In this document: piece after piece, positions 13,101 through 25,015 of the stretch | Layout of the letters: each line of letters starts with the position of its first letter | Position numbering within the stretch: the first letter of the stretch is position 1 | Assembly (NCBI GenBank): GCA_016025055.1 | Contig: CP065590.1 | Coordinates: 4,836,001-4,900,000 of the forward strand | DNA: 64,000 nt | DNA from: Chryseobacterium indologenes | GTDB lineage: Bacteria; Bacteroidota; Bacteroidia; Flavobacteriales; Weeksellaceae | Direction of reading: 5' to 3' | Position numbers and translations under genes: made by a program | Notes under the pieces: generated by a model | What the model saw: the letters and a program-made list of their open reading frames with translations, nothing else | Database searches by the model: none | What the model was told of the DNA's origin: nothing

Positions 13101-14187
13101 TGCCCGCGCATTACGCCATCACCAGGGATATCCGGGACTTTTCAAAAGTCTGGCAAGAGAATTTGATCAGACGACTTGCAGACTGATCAGCCTGAGCACC
13201 CCTCAGGAAATGGATCAGATTGCTGAAATTACCTTAAAAGAAATACTCACCAATGACAAACCTGCTGAGGTTATTTATAAAAACGAAAAAAGACATAAAG
13301 TAGACATCATCCCGTCGCCATTGTCCACAAGCCTTGAAGAAGCTCACATTCAATTAGATTCTAAATCTGTTGTGCTGGTACTTGGAGGTGGACAAGGAAT
13401 AACAGCGGAGCTGGTAAAACATATGTCTGAGGCATATCCTTGTACTTATATTCTGGTAGGAAGATCAGCAGACCCGAGAGAAGAAGCTGAAAACCTGAAA
13501 GAATTTGAAGGTCTGAAGTCCAAAGAGGAAATAAGGGCTTATCTTATCAGATCCGGACAATTCACTTCTCCTGCTCAGATTGAAAAAGAGACGGTAAGGG
13601 TCTTCAAAAACAACCAGATCTTACGTACCATCCGTGATATGGAAGACTTGGGAAATACCATTATTTACCAATCATTAGATCTGTGTGACGAAGAAGGATT
13701 GAGTACTTTGATCAGCAATATTTATGAAAAATACGATCGTCTTGATGGGGTAATCCACGGGGCTGGTCTTTTGGAAGATAAATTATTCAAACAAAAAACA
13801 ACAAGCTCTTTCGGCCGTGTATTTGACACCAAAGTGAAACCCCTTCGTGTATTGGCTGAACAGCTTCGCTCAGACTGCCAGTTTGTTGTATTGTTCTCAA
13901 GCATTGCTTCCGTATATGGTAACAAAGGTCAGACAGATTATGCTGCGGCCAACAGTGTACTGGATGATTATGCTAATGCTTTAAACAAAAGGTTAAAAGG
14001 AAAAGTACTTTCTATTAACTGGGGCCCATGGAAAGGCGCAGGAATGGTTTCATCCACTCTTGAGACAGAATACGAACGCAGAGGAATTTCTATGATTCCA
14101 TTGGATGAAGGAAAAGAAATCTTCCTCAACGAGATCAAGTACGGTACTGAAAGCCAGGTACTGATCATGTCAGGAAATAATTGGTAA
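7152..14187 (+). CDS. Pfa-like iterative lipid/polyketide synthase, NMO-NMO-KS-AT-ACP-ACP-KR (one frameshift)
   Basis: Giant cytosolic synthase (about 2344 residues) extending and reducing an acyl chain. The ATG at 7152 is chosen because MRNLTIIGL begins the first domain. Domains: degenerate nitronate-monooxygenase/PfaD-type flavin barrel (1-215; GNEAAGLVG at 118-126, His replaced by Leu124); intact flavin barrel (about 285-600; GRECGGHVG at 423-431, His429), probably the enoyl reductase; ketosynthase (about 645-1080; Cys831 in DAACASS, EAHGTG, QIGHTKCAAG); acyltransferase (Ser1274 in GHSYGE, AFHSP); Pro/Gln/Ala linker; two ACPs (Ser1687 and Ser1801 in LSIDSIKR); ketoreductase (GGGQG near 2079, Tyr2263 in YAAAN). 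A G-run at 9478-9482 has one base too many and splits the gene. Family firm; product inferred. Confidence 0.9.
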
Positions 14188-14205
14188 ACACTGCATAAAC
14201 TAAGT

Positions 14206-17200
14206 ATGAAGAAAACAGATGTTGCTGTCATTGGTCTTTCCTGTGTCTTTCCCGGCGCACAGGATGCCAACACTTTTTGGCAGAATATTGTCGATAAAGT
14301 AGATTCTACCCAAGTGGCTCCGGCCGATCGGATAGATCCGGTTCACTTCAGTGATGCTACCCATCCTGTTGACCGTTTTTACTGTCAACGGGGAGGCTTT
14401 ATCCCTGACTATGAATTTGATCCCACTGCCTTTGGTATTTTACCGCTGGCTGTTGAAGGAACCGAGCCTGATCATTTACTGACCCTTGATTTGGTGCAGA
14501 AAGCACTGGAAGATGCAGGCGTTTTTCAAAAGAAAACTTCCCTTGAAAAAACAGGGATCATTATAGGTAAAGGAAACTATACCGGACCCGGAGCTACCCG
14601 CGCGATAGAAATCGTAAGAACCGGAGAACAAATTTCTTCGCTGCTGCAGGAACTTTTACCCCAGGTATCTACTGCTGACATCGAAAAAGTAAAACATGCT
14701 TTCCAGGAGCGCAAAGGACGTTTTGCAGCCGATACTGCAATGGGACTAATTCCTAATCTTGTAGCATCACTTGTTGCCAACCGTTTTGACCTTGGAGGAG
14801 CAGCTTTTACTGTAGATGCAGCCTGTGCCAGCGCCCTTATTGCTGTAGACCATGCAGTACAGGAGCTTAAGCGTGGCCGTGCAGATATCATGATCGCAGG
14901 AGGAGTTCATACAGGACAAAATGCCGCTTTCTGGAGTATTTTTGCCCAGCTGGGAGCAATGTCACGCCAGCAGCAGATCAAGCCGTTCAGTAGGGATGCT
15001 GACGGATTACTGATTGGAGAAGGTTGCGGATTCGTCGTTTTAAAACGGCTGGAAGACGCCATTCGTGATCAGGATAAAATCTATGCTGTTATCAAAGGTG
15101 TAGGTGTAAGCAGCGATGGTAACGGAACCAGTGTCATGAGCCCATCCGTAAAAGGTCAGTTGAAAGCCCTTGAACAAGCCTGGACTAATGCTGATCTTGA
15201 TAAAAACAAGGTGGGTTACCTTGAAGCTCATGGTACCGGAACTCCGCTTGGAGATAAAACAGAGCTTCAGACTCTGGCACAATTCTTCGGAAAAGAAGAT
15301 TCGGCTCAGACAGCCGGTATCGGATCGGTAAAGTCCAATATCGGACATGCTATGCCCGCTGCCGGAATTGCAGGATTAATCAAAACCTGTCTGGCATTAC
15401 ACCACGACACTTTACCACCTACCTTATATTGTGAGAATCCCATTGCAGATATGCAGAAAACCCGTTTTGCTCCCATACAGGAACCCCAAAACTGGTCAAA
15501 AACAGGACTTCCGAAAGTAGCAGCAGTGAATGCCTTCGGTTTCGGAGGAATCAATGCTCACGTAGTGCTGGAAGGTTACGATATGCCGAAAAAAGACAGC
15601 GTATTATTACTGGCAAGACCCACTCATGCAGAACTTCTTTCTGCTTTACAAAATAACGAAACAAGCGTTGGAAAAGGAGATTTCAGAGTAGCGATATTTG
15701 ATCCGACACCGGCAAGAATTGAAAAAGCACTTAAAATTGTTTCCAAAAATATTACCTGGAGAAACAAACAGGATATCTGGTACACTTCTGCCCCGCTATT
15801 AAAAGACGGCGGCAAAGTAGCCTTTGTATTTCCAGGCTTAGACGGCCTTGCGAAAGGTGAGGTTGAAACCGTTAGCCGGTATTTCGGATTATCAGCACCT
15901 ATCGAGACAGAAGGTGAAGGTCTTTTAACCGATGCTTTAAACATTTTCAACAACTGCAGTATCCTTGACAATTCCTTAAAAAAACTGGGAATCATTCCGG
16001 ATATGAATGCAGGACACAGTTTAGGAGAATGGCTTGCGGGATATTCCTCAGAACTGGCAGAAGCCAACTCTGTAAAAGCGCTGATTGACGTTCTGCATCC
16101 TGAAACTTTTGAATTAAAAGATTCCAAATTCATTGCTATAGGAGCAGGAATTGATGTAGTACAACCTTTTATTGCAGAGATTTCAGACTTATATGTATCC
16201 AATGATAACTGCCCGAATCAGGTCATCCTTTGCGGAAGCAATGCTGCACTGGATGAATTGGTACCTTTACTAAAATCAAAACAGATTTTCCATCAGGTAT
16301 TGCCGTTCCAGTCCGGATTTCATTCTCCTTTTATCGCTGATAAACTGGATGTCATCCTTGCCGGAATGGAAAAAGCGCAGTTCCAGCAAACAAAAATCCC
16401 ATTATGGTCCGCGACGACCCTGGAGCCTTATCCTGCGGATCAGGCTGCCATCAGACAATTGAGTGCAGAACATCTTGTTCAGCCGGTTCGCTTCCCGTGA
16501 ACTGACCGACAGATTGTATGAGGAAGGCGCAAGATGCTTTATTCAGGTCGGTACCGGAGGTTTGATCGGGTTCATTGATGATACTTTAAAAGGAAAAGCA
16601 TTCAGCACGATTGCGTCCAGCGTTCCTACACGATCTGCACTGGCTCAGCTGCAGCGAGTAGTCGCTTCATTATTTGTTGAGGGCAAAGTGATAGCTCTTG
16701 ACTTTTTAGATATTCAGAATCACACCAAAAAATCGTCAGGAAAAGGAATTAAACTGGAATTGGGATCCCCGATTATCCGTAATTTTAAAGAAGCCCAGGC
16801 TTTAGTTCCCGCCTTTGAAACACCAAAACAATACACCGCATCAGCCTCTATCGCTACCAAAACGGGACATCCTCTTGTGCAGGCATTCCAGGATAACGTA
16901 GCTGATATGATCCGTATGCAGGAAGAGGTTTTAACCCTTTTCCAAAACCCACCAAATATTAAAATTCAACGTCCTGCTCCTGTGCAGCCGATAGCTCCCG
17001 TAGCACCGCAAGCACCGAGAAGTACTACTTTTTCAAAAGATCTGTACGTAACGCTGGAAAGTCATCCGTACCTTATCGATCACAGTTTATTGAGACAGCC
17101 TAAAGGATGGGCTCATGTAGCCGACATGGAACCGGTAATTCCGATGACCATGATCTTTGAACAGCTGGCAGAAATTGCCGAAGCAGAAATTCCGGGAACA

Positions 17201-18466
17201 CAGGTTCATAAAATCATGAACGTAAGTGTCTTCCAGTGGATGAACGTCGCCAAACCTTTTGAAAAAACCGTAAAAGGAGAATGGCGTTCCCAAAACCATG
17301 CGTATCTGGATATTGAAAATTTTGCCAATGCCGAAGTATTGCTGAAATCTTCTCCCGTTCCGGTTCCTGCATTCAATTTCTCTATCGGTGATCTTTTACC
17401 TATTGAGAGAACACCTGAAGAAATCTATGACATGCATATGTTCCACGGAGACCGGTATCAGGGGATCACTGAAGTTTCTGCCGTTGGTTCCAAAGGGATT
17501 ATCGGAAAAATCAAAGGAAACGGCGGTAAAGGTTCTTTGCTTGACAATGCAGGACAATTATTCGGGCTCTGGTTACAGCTTACGTTGGTCAAAGACCGTA
17601 TTGCATTCCCTGTAAAAATCAGAGATATAGAATTCTTTGGAGATATGCATGATCAGGAAGGTATTTTTGAATGTACCTGTATGCTGACCGATCTTAACGA
17701 TGAGTTCGCCATTGCCAACATCCTTCTGACCAGAGACGGAAAGCCATGGTGTTCCATTACAGGCTGGCAAAACAGAAGATTGGAAATTGACGCTGCTTTA
17801 TGGAATGTTTCCATGTCACCGTTGCACAATCGCCTTTCTGAAGAGATTGCTCCTGAAGTATTCTACTTCCATCAGGCGTATACAAGAGTGGCTTCATGGG
17901 ATTTTATCCTGAAAAGGTATTTCAACCAGACGGAAAAACAGCATCACCAGCAATTATTACCGAATAAGAAGAAAAACTGGATGGTTAGCCGTGTAGCGGT
18001 AAAAGATGCTGTAAGACACCTTCTTCGTCAAGAAAAAAATCATGCCTGCTTCCCGATTACCTTTGAGATTCGCTCCGATGAAGTGGGGAAACCTCATCTC
18101 ATCAGTGATTTTACGGAAAACATCCATATTTCACTGGCTCACAAAGGAAAGGATGCCGTGGGTATCGCACGGTACGGAAAACCTGTAGGAATCGACATGG
18201 AAACCATTGAAGAACGCAGCTCCGGGTTCTACAACATGGTATTTACCGATCATGAATTAACATTATTAAAAGACAGAGATCAGGCCGAGTGGACTACGCG
18301 GTTCTGGGTGGCCAAGGAAGCCTACGGAAAGTTCCTGGGAACAGGACTGAAAGGAAATCCAAAAGCCTTCGAAGTCGAGCTTATAAAAGATGATCACCTG
18401 TGGATCAACAACATTGAAATCAAAACTATTAAACATCAAAATTATATTATCGGATGGACACTGTAA
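14206..18466 (+). CDS. Second lipid synthase, KS-AT-DH with fused Sfp-type phosphopantetheinyl transferase (one frameshift)
   Basis: Partner synthase of about 1419 residues, starting 18 bases after the first. Domain order: ketosynthase (Cys207 in DAACASA, EAHGTGTPLGD, NIGHAMPAAG), acyltransferase (Ser605 in GHSLGEW, GFHSPF), a hot-dog dehydratase (His953 in HPYLIDHSLL, then HGDRYQG and LDNAGQLFG), and a C-terminal 4'-phosphopantetheinyl transferase (Asp1330 in GIDME, WVAKEAYGK at 1367-1375). The last would arm the ACPs of this operon. The KS keeps its Cys, so it may be an active second condensing enzyme rather than a chain-length factor. A C-run at 16494-16496 carries one extra base, which splits the frame. 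Domains firm; exact role inferred. Confidence 0.88.
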
Positions 18467-18753
18467 ACGCAACATTAAAAATGAACCACGAAGAACTTTT
18501 TACATTATTAAAAGGTTTTATTACTGAAGTGATAGGTGCTGAATTTGTAGAAGAAATGGATATTACTCCTGAAAGTTCATTCACCAAGGATCTGGAAATG
18601 GACAGTATTGAGATTGTTTCTTTCTCTGAAAAGATCAAAGCACATTTTGGAGATCAGATCGATTTTACAGGCTGGTTGTCTTCTATGGATCTTGACCAGC
18701 TGATCAATCTTGACCTTAGTATGATCATCAATTACATCTACGAATGCCAATAA
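18454..18753 (+). CDS. Stand-alone acyl carrier protein
   Basis: Small acidic protein (99 residues from the ATG at 18454; 90 from the ATG at 18481). Carries the phosphopantetheine motif DLEMDSIEIV with Ser51 in the longer numbering. It overlaps the end of the transferase-bearing synthase by 13 bases, which supports translational coupling and makes that transferase its likely activator. It may carry the finished chain to the hydrolase, glycosyltransferases or condensation-type acyltransferases that follow. Choice of start is uncertain, since neither ATG has a strong ribosome site. Confidence 0.85.
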   Translation: MDTVNATLKMNHEELFTLLKGFITEVIGAEFVEEMDITPESSFTKDLEMDSIEIVSFSEKIKAHFGDQIDFTGWLSSMDLDQLINLDLSMIINYIYECQ

Positions 18754-19527
18754 TCACTGTCAATAATAAACAGGTTCATATACAGGAACTCAACAAAACA
18801 GCTGAACAGACCGTGGTTTTAATCCACGGGATGTTCAGCAATCTGTCTATTTATTATTTTAATATTGCCCCAATTCTGGCGCAGCATTTCCATGTAGTCA
18901 TGTACGACCTGAAAAGCCACGGAATGAGTGAGCGTTTCCTTGACGGATATGACCTTGATACCATGTCATCCGACCTGATTTGTTTAATGGATACGCTGCA
19001 ACTGAAAAAGGTACATCTTGCCGGCTATAGCTTCGGTGGCCTTATCGCTTTAAAAACAGCGTTACAATACCCTGAACGGCGTCAATAAACTGGTGGTAAC
19101 GGAAGCTCCAGATCCTCAGGATGAAAAGGCCCGCAATATTATTGATGAATACAGCAAAGAGTTTCTGGAGCATTATGTAGCCAATTTTACAGATACCACT
19201 AAAGTTCAGATGGGGAAAAGACAAATGGAAAAGAACCATCGTATGTATGAGTTTCTGTTTAATCAAACCAGCATTAAAGCAGATATGATCAGGGAAAAAG
19301 ATTTCCTGAATGAAGCTGATTTTAACGAATTGAAAGCTTCCACCTTATTGCTTTACGGTGCAGACTCCAATTGCAGGCCTACAGGAGAATGGCTGCAGAC
19401 TCAGATCGGGAATTCAGTTCTGGAACTGATCCCGGGTGATCATAACATTCCTATCCAGGAACCCCGGATGATCGCAGAGACCATCACTGATTTTTTATCT
19501 AAAATTTTAACACAAAAACATGGCTAA
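18744..19527 (+). CDS. Alpha/beta-hydrolase, possible chain-releasing thioesterase (one frameshift)
   Basis: About 260 residues after correction. Shows an alpha/beta-hydrolase triad layout: oxyanion HGMFSN near residue 28, nucleophile Ser96 in GYSFGG, an acid in LLLYGADSN, and a His in GDHNIP near the end. The frame has one extra base at 19078-19080 (ends early at 19088, resumes from 19093). It overlaps the ACP gene by 10 bases and the next gene by 8. Position after an ACP suggests release or transfer of the finished chain, as type II thioesterases do. An editing or ester-cleaving role is equally possible. Confidence 0.85.
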
Positions 19528-21918
19528 ATTCGCATTTATAGTTCCACCCCTTACAGGACATGTCAATCCTACCTTGAGCATTGGTGCTACCCTATTGGAA
19601 AGAGGCCACGAAGTAGCGTGGATTAGCCTTGACCCTACCCTGGAAGCCAAACTTCCGGAAGGTGGAAAGCTTCTTCTTATTCAATACGATCAGACTGATG
19701 AAGAAAAGAAAGAGAGCGAACAATACCTGGATATTATATCAAAAAAAGTAGTCTACGGCATCGATAGCGTTAAATTCCTGTACGAAGAGGTATTGATCCC
19801 TCTAAACAGACATTGCTATAACGGGATCATTGCTTTGTTAAAGATTTACCAACCCGATCTGATTATCGGGGACCACCAGCTGTTTGCAGCTCCCATTGCT
19901 GCCAAAGCACTGGGAATTCCCTACGCGACTTCCGTCACCGCTCCGGCTGCCATTAAAATTATGAATGAGCTTCCGAAGGTACACGAGTGGGAGGTTAATC
20001 AGATTATCGACTTGCAGAAAGAACTTGGCTTTCATGAAGAACGTTCTTTGGCAACCTCTGACTTACTAACTCTGGTTTTAACATCCACTTATTTCTTTGG
20101 TGAAATGGATGACCTGCCTTCTCAGTATCAATTTACAGGACCTGTTCTTACGGAACGCCGTATCTCTTGTGAATTTGACTGGAACAGGCTCAACAGTGCC
20201 TCCAACAAAAAGATTCTCGTAAGCATCGGAACCACTTTCGATCACGATCATAAGAAAGCATTTTTCCAGAAAGTGATTGATGCCTTTAAAGATGAAGATT
20301 TAACGGTTGTTGTGGTTTCAGATCCACAGCTTTTTGAGCAGTGGCCGGACAACTTTATGGTGTATCAGCAGGTTCCTCAACTGGATCTGTTACCTCATCT
20401 CGACGGAGTGGTCTGCCACGGTGGCCATAACACAGTGTCAGAAACCTTATCCAACGGTATTCCATTGGTGGTGATTCCGATTGCCTATGACCAGTCGCAT
20501 GTTGCAGGACGTGTCGTTCGTACCGAAGCAGGGGAACGTCTTAATTTTAATAGATTTAAAGCAAATCACCTGAGAGAGGCCGTTCAACAGATTTTACACA
20601 ACCCAAATTATCGTGAAGCGGCCCGGAAAGTCGGACAATCTTTTGTTGAAGCCGGCGGTTCAGCCACTGCAGCTGATTTACTTGAACAAGCATTAACACC
20701 TACCACAGAAATGAAAAAAGCAAAATTTTTATTTGTTATCCCCCGTTTTTCGGACATATCAGCCCTACATTAAGTGTTGGGGTAAGCCTTATTGCCCGTG
20801 GCCACGAAGTAAAATGGTTCGGGATCACTCCATTATCAGACGAACACATTCCGGAAGGAGGATCTTACTATTACCCTCATGAAGATCTTATCCCCTACCA
20901 GGACGAAATACAACGCATTCTAAAAAGACAAGATGACGGACCTGCCTGTTCAGGTCCCGAAGTGATGAAACTAGCCCTTGAAGAAACTTATGTTCCCTTT
21001 GCCAAAATGATGATGCCGGGATTGAGCCGGTTAACAGAAAGCTGGAAGCCCGATGTTATCGTCAATGACTGCATCACCTTCGGGGGCGCTTTATTTGCTC
21101 ATAAACACAACATCCCTTGTGTAACGACGACTCCGGTACCACCGGATGTGATGGGAGATACGGAAAAAAGTGCTCCCAAGATCTGGGAATGGCAGCAGAA
21201 CCTGATCAAAAACCTGCAAAAAGAAGTAGGAATTGAGGATGACGGTATTTTCATTCATTCCCATAAGCTGAATATGGTATTTACTTCTCAGGCATTTGCC
21301 GGATTTGAGACTGTTCCTTCCCATATGAAATTTGTAGGTCCGGTAAAAGGACGTCCGAATCATGCTCCGTTTGAATGGGAGCGTTTGCACGCTGCTACCA
21401 CTCCGAAGATCTTTGTATCGTTAGGAACATTACTGGTAGATATCCGAAAAGCATTCTTCGAGAAGGTAATTGCCGCTTTTGCAGACCAGCCGGTGACTGT
21501 GGTAGCTGCTACTCCACCGGATATTTTTGAGGAATGGCCGGAAAACTTTATTGTCAACAGCTTTGTTCCTCAGTCTGAATTAATGCCTCATATGGATATG
21601 GTCATCTGCCATGGCGGCTTCAATACCGTTAACGATACGTTCCGCAACGGGCTGCCGATGCTGATTACCCCTATCGCTTATGACCACTTCCATATTGCCA
21701 AATTAATTGAGCAGGCAGGTTGTGGAATCAGCATCCGTTACAAACGTCTTCGTGTAGAAGCGCTTCGTGAAACTGTTTTTGAATTATTGGAAAACCCTCA
21801 GTACAGAGCAGCTGCCAAAGAGGTTCAGAACACATTCCACACGGCGGGTGGTAATGATAAAGCGGTAGAATTATTAGAAAATTTTGTACAACAAGAATCC
21901 ACATTAGTTTCGGTATAA
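19520..21918 (+). CDS. Tandem UGT-family glycosyltransferase fusion, GT1-GT1 (one frameshift)
   Basis: Two complete family-1 (UGT/MGT-type) glycosyltransferases sit head to tail in the same frame with no stop between them. The first unit runs from MAKFAFIVPPLTGHVNPTLS to about residue 395 and has donor-site motif HGGHNTVSETLSNGIPLV. A linker of about five residues (TPTTE) leads into MKKAKFLFVIP. The second unit has HGGFNTVNDTFRNGLPML. The C-run at 20740-20744 is one base short, 30 bases into the second unit; correction gives about 799 residues. Each half would add a sugar from an NDP-sugar to a lipid or polyketide acceptor. Two sequential sugars are plausible. Whether it is one polypeptide depends on the frameshift being an error. 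Confidence 0.85.
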
Positions 21919-21926
21919 GTTTATAT

Positions 21927-23198
21927 ATGAAAAGACGACTGTTATTTGGCGAACGCATGCTTTTGGGAGATGGCACAGAACCTTTTAATGCGGTGATCCC
22001 CTTCAGGCTGAGAGGTACCTTCAATTTGGAAGATATCAAGAGGGCTTTGGCCCGTATCCAACAGAAACACCCATGGCTCAGGGCACTTATTGCTCATGAT
22101 GAAAAAAACGTTCCCTGGTTTGATGTACCCGAATCCTCCATATCCATCCCTGTAAGAATCCTTGCCCGTCAACATGAAAATCAGTGGCAGGATGAGTCAA
22201 AAAGGGAATGGTGCACTCCATTTAACTATGAAAAACTTCCTTTGATCCGTTTTGTATGGATCAAGGGGGAAGACGTTTCCGATATGCTGTTTGCGTTCCA
22301 CCATTGTTTATGCGATGGTGGTTCTGCTATGGCTTTCCTGTATGAATTCCTGCAGGTATTAGACAATCCTTCTGCTGATATCGGCATTGAAAAACCTATT
22401 CTGGGTATTCAAGATGTGGTTCCGGCCAACATTCTCAACAGCAGGAGACAAAAACTGAAAGCCCGGTTTATCGGCCGCCTTGCCGCCACGGTGATCAAAT
22501 ACATTCCTGTGGGTAAAAAAGCCGTTGACAGGCAAAACGATTACCTGATGCACTGGAAATTCGATGAAAGGGAAAGCCAGGAAGTGATTGCTTACTGCAA
22601 ATCCAATCAGATTACGGTTAATACCTTTTTATCCGTGGCGATCCTTCAGGCATTTAAAAAAGTAAAAGGTACCGCTGCTTTTAATAAAGTTTCGTGTCCT
22701 GTAGATATCCGCCGATTTGCCACCCAGATTAAGAATGATCATATTTTCGCTTTTGGGCTGATGATCGTTGTTTCTGCGAATGATAAAATCGGTTTCCTGG
22801 AAAATGTGCGTTCCATGCAGGAATCGGTAGAACGTAAAACCTCCAGACTTGATCCTTACACCACCATGATGGTGATGGAATCGGGACATGATGCACTGAA
22901 CAGCTTTACGAGACTGCTAAAGAACGGAAAATCATCCAACGACTGTATGTTTTCCAATCTGGGGCGTATCCAGATACCGCATCAGTACAAAGAATTTACG
23001 GTGGATACCATCTTCAGTCCTTCTGTGATTGGTCCGCTGGGGAATACGACTACGCTTGTTGTTTCCACCTATCGTGGCGAGATGGATTTTTCCTTTGTCG
23101 GAAGTGAAGGTTACTTACCTCACGCTGAAGCATTGGCAATCCGCGATGAGATTATAAAAACGGTTCATCAGCAAATCGAAAATCTAGTGGTATCATGA
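21927..23198 (+). CDS. Condensation-fold acyltransferase (PapA/NRPS-C-like), copy 1
   Basis: 423-residue protein of the chloramphenicol-acetyltransferase/condensation superfamily. The catalytic motif HHCLCDG is at residues 125-131 with His126 as the expected base. The N-terminus (AVIPFRLRGTFNLEDIKRAL, IQQKHPWLRA) matches the start of stand-alone condensation-type acyltransferases. It starts 8 bases after the glycosyltransferase fusion and overlaps the next gene by 4 bases. Mycobacterial PapA enzymes esterify polyketide lipids in the same way. The likely role here is acylation of the sugar or chain hydroxyls, which is inference. Confidence 0.82.
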   Translation: MKRRLLFGERMLLGDGTEPFNAVIPFRLRGTFNLEDIKRALARIQQKHPWLRALIAHDEKNVPWFDVPESSISIPVRILARQHENQWQDESKREWCTPFNYEKLPLIRFVWIKGEDVSDMLFAFHHCLCDGGSAMAFLYEFLQVLDNPSADIGIEKPILGIQDVVPANILNSRRQKLKARFIGRLAATVIKYIPVGKKAVDRQNDYLMHWKFDERESQEVIAYCKSNQITVNTFLSVAILQAFKKVKGTAAFNKVSCPVDIRRFATQIKNDHIFAFGLMIVVSANDKIGFLENVRSMQESVERKTSRLDPYTTMMVMESGHDALNSFTRLLKNGKSSNDCMFSNLGRIQIPHQYKEFTVDTIFSPSVIGPLGNTTTLVVSTYRGEMDFSFVGSEGYLPHAEALAIRDEIIKTVHQQIENLVVS

Positions 23199-24447
23199 TG
23201 AAAAGAAGATTAATGATGGTGGAAAGAATCATGTATGTAGATTCTAAAACGCCTTTAAATGTTATATTTACAGCCCGCATTTCGGGACAGCTTCCGGAGG
23301 AAAATTTCAGGCTGGCATTAGATAAAATTCAGCAGAAACATGCCTTACTAAGGGTATCTATTGATGAGAAAACCGGGCAATATCCTTTTTTATCGAACAA
23401 CAGGACATCAGTTCCATCCCGGTCCGTATCACACAACGGGAAACGGAAAGTGACTGGCTGTATGAATCGGAAACGGAATGGTTCCGTTTGTTTGATGATG
23501 ATAAAAAGCCTTTGGCCCGACTGGTATGGGTTAAAGGGAAAGAAACTTCTGAAATCCTTTGGGTGATGCCGCACTGTATTTCGGACGGAACAACGGGTGT
23601 AACCCTGATGCGGGAACTTCTCCAGCTGCTGGATAATCCTGATGCTGAACTGCTTCCCTATGAACCGTTTGAATCGGCAGATGATTTTCTGCCTTCGGAT
23701 TTTAATGCGCGTACCAGAAAATTCAAAGCCCGACTTTACCTGTTGTTTGCCCGTTTTTTCTTTATGCTGCAATCGAAAAGCAAAAAAAGAAACCTCGGGA
23801 AAAACTACGCCCTTCACCGCAAGCTGGATCCTCAAACTACCGCGCAGATTACCGAAAAATGTAAGGCCAACGGAATTTCCGTCCATGCCTTGCTGTGTGC
23901 TGCCTTTATGCAGGCCTTCCGTGATGTACAGGGTGAAAAAGCGAAAGGAAAAGTGATCAGCCCGGTAGATGTGCGCCACTTTATCCCTGAGATCAAGCAG
24001 GATCATTTGTTTGCGTTTGCGCCGACTGTGGAATTGTCTATTAAGAAAGGAAATCACAGTGTGATGGACAACGCCAAAGAAATTAAGAAAGATCTTTTTG
24101 AAAAGATCAATAAAATGGAAGCCCGTGAGCTTCTATGGATGGGTGAACAGATGCACCCGATCGTAGAACGCATGATTTCCCTGTTGAAATCAAGTAACGG
24201 CGGACATGATGTGACTTTATCCAATATGGGTAAAATCGATATCCGAGGCAACTATCAGCATTTTAAACTCGAGACGATTATCAGTCCCACAGTTGCATTC
24301 CCATGGCTGAACTCCAACACTCTTGTGACCAGCACTTACAACCGACAAATGGATTTCACCTTTATGTCCAATGAACACTTCCTTTCGAAAGAGGAAGCTA
24401 TGAAAATAAAAGATAAAGCCCTTGAGCTCTTGACCACCTCTGTATGA
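23195..24447 (+). CDS. Condensation-fold acyltransferase, copy 2 (one frameshift)
   Basis: Paralogue of the preceding gene, about 417 residues after correction. It keeps HCISDG (His127, Asp131) but has Pro where copy 1 has the first His of HHxxxDG. Since the second His is the catalytic base in this fold, it can still be active. The frame is broken at a T-run (23386-23391, one base short), after which it resumes as FIEQQDISSIPVRIT. Start overlaps copy 1 (ATGATG). Two such enzymes suggest two acylation sites, or a heteromeric pair. Confidence 0.8.
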
Positions 24448-24992
24448 AACTGAAATTTAAGCCGAAGCCGCCCAAAAAACTCAAGAAAACCACCCTCAGA
24501 CGCTTTTTATTAAAGCGGATGATCTACTATGTCCTTCCGAATGTATTCTTTAACTTTATTATTGCGTATGCCAGTTTTAAAGAATTGGGCTACACCCATT
24601 TTTTCTCAGGAGAACAAAACCTGGCTCGTCTTACTTTACCGATGGCCATCTTCCTTCCCGTTGTTCTCACCATTGACATTATCAAAAGAGTCACAGACGC
24701 GGCCGGACAAGGCGCCATCGAGTTCACGGTAGATGAGCAGCTGAATATTAAAAAACTAATGACCAAGCTGAGTATTCTGCATGGTTTGATTACAGGATCT
24801 CTTGTTCTTTCTCTATTGTTTTTTGCTCAGTATAATTTCTCAAAGGAGTATAAACTGGATGCTACGGCAATGGCCGTGGTGGTCGGGATGCTGGCTGGGA
24901 TTTTGTCTGTGGTGTTTGTGTATCTGCCGGTGTGGAGATTGAGGAGGTGGATGTGTAGGAGAGCAATTACAACTGTTTTAGATATTAACTAA
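24444..24992 (+). CDS. Small multi-pass membrane protein of the lipid-synthase operon
   Basis: 182 residues with a basic N-terminus (KLKFKPKPPKKLKKT) and four hydrophobic stretches, near 30-50, 65-85, 110-130 and 143-165. Overlaps the preceding gene by 4 bases (ATGA), so it is the last gene of the operon. No family recognised. It may anchor the enzymes or help move the product across the inner membrane. Nothing in the sequence decides this. Confidence 0.75.
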   Translation: MKLKFKPKPPKKLKKTTLRRFLLKRMIYYVLPNVFFNFIIAYASFKELGYTHFFSGEQNLARLTLPMAIFLPVVLTIDIIKRVTDAAGQGAIEFTVDEQLNIKKLMTKLSILHGLITGSLVLSLLFFAQYNFSKEYKLDATAMAVVVGMLAGILSVVFVYLPVWRLRRWMCRRAITTVLDIN

Positions 24993-25015
24993 TAACAATG
25001 TTCTATTATACCATA

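Noticed and set aside
15624..16202. 192-codon frame on the minus strand inside the second synthase
   Set aside because: Shadow of the acyltransferase coding sequence; no start signal or domain.
7152..24992. Flexirubin or aryl-polyene cluster
   Set aside because: The synthases are multi-domain Pfa-like proteins; no DarA/DarB-type, ammonia-lyase or discrete ketosynthase genes are present.
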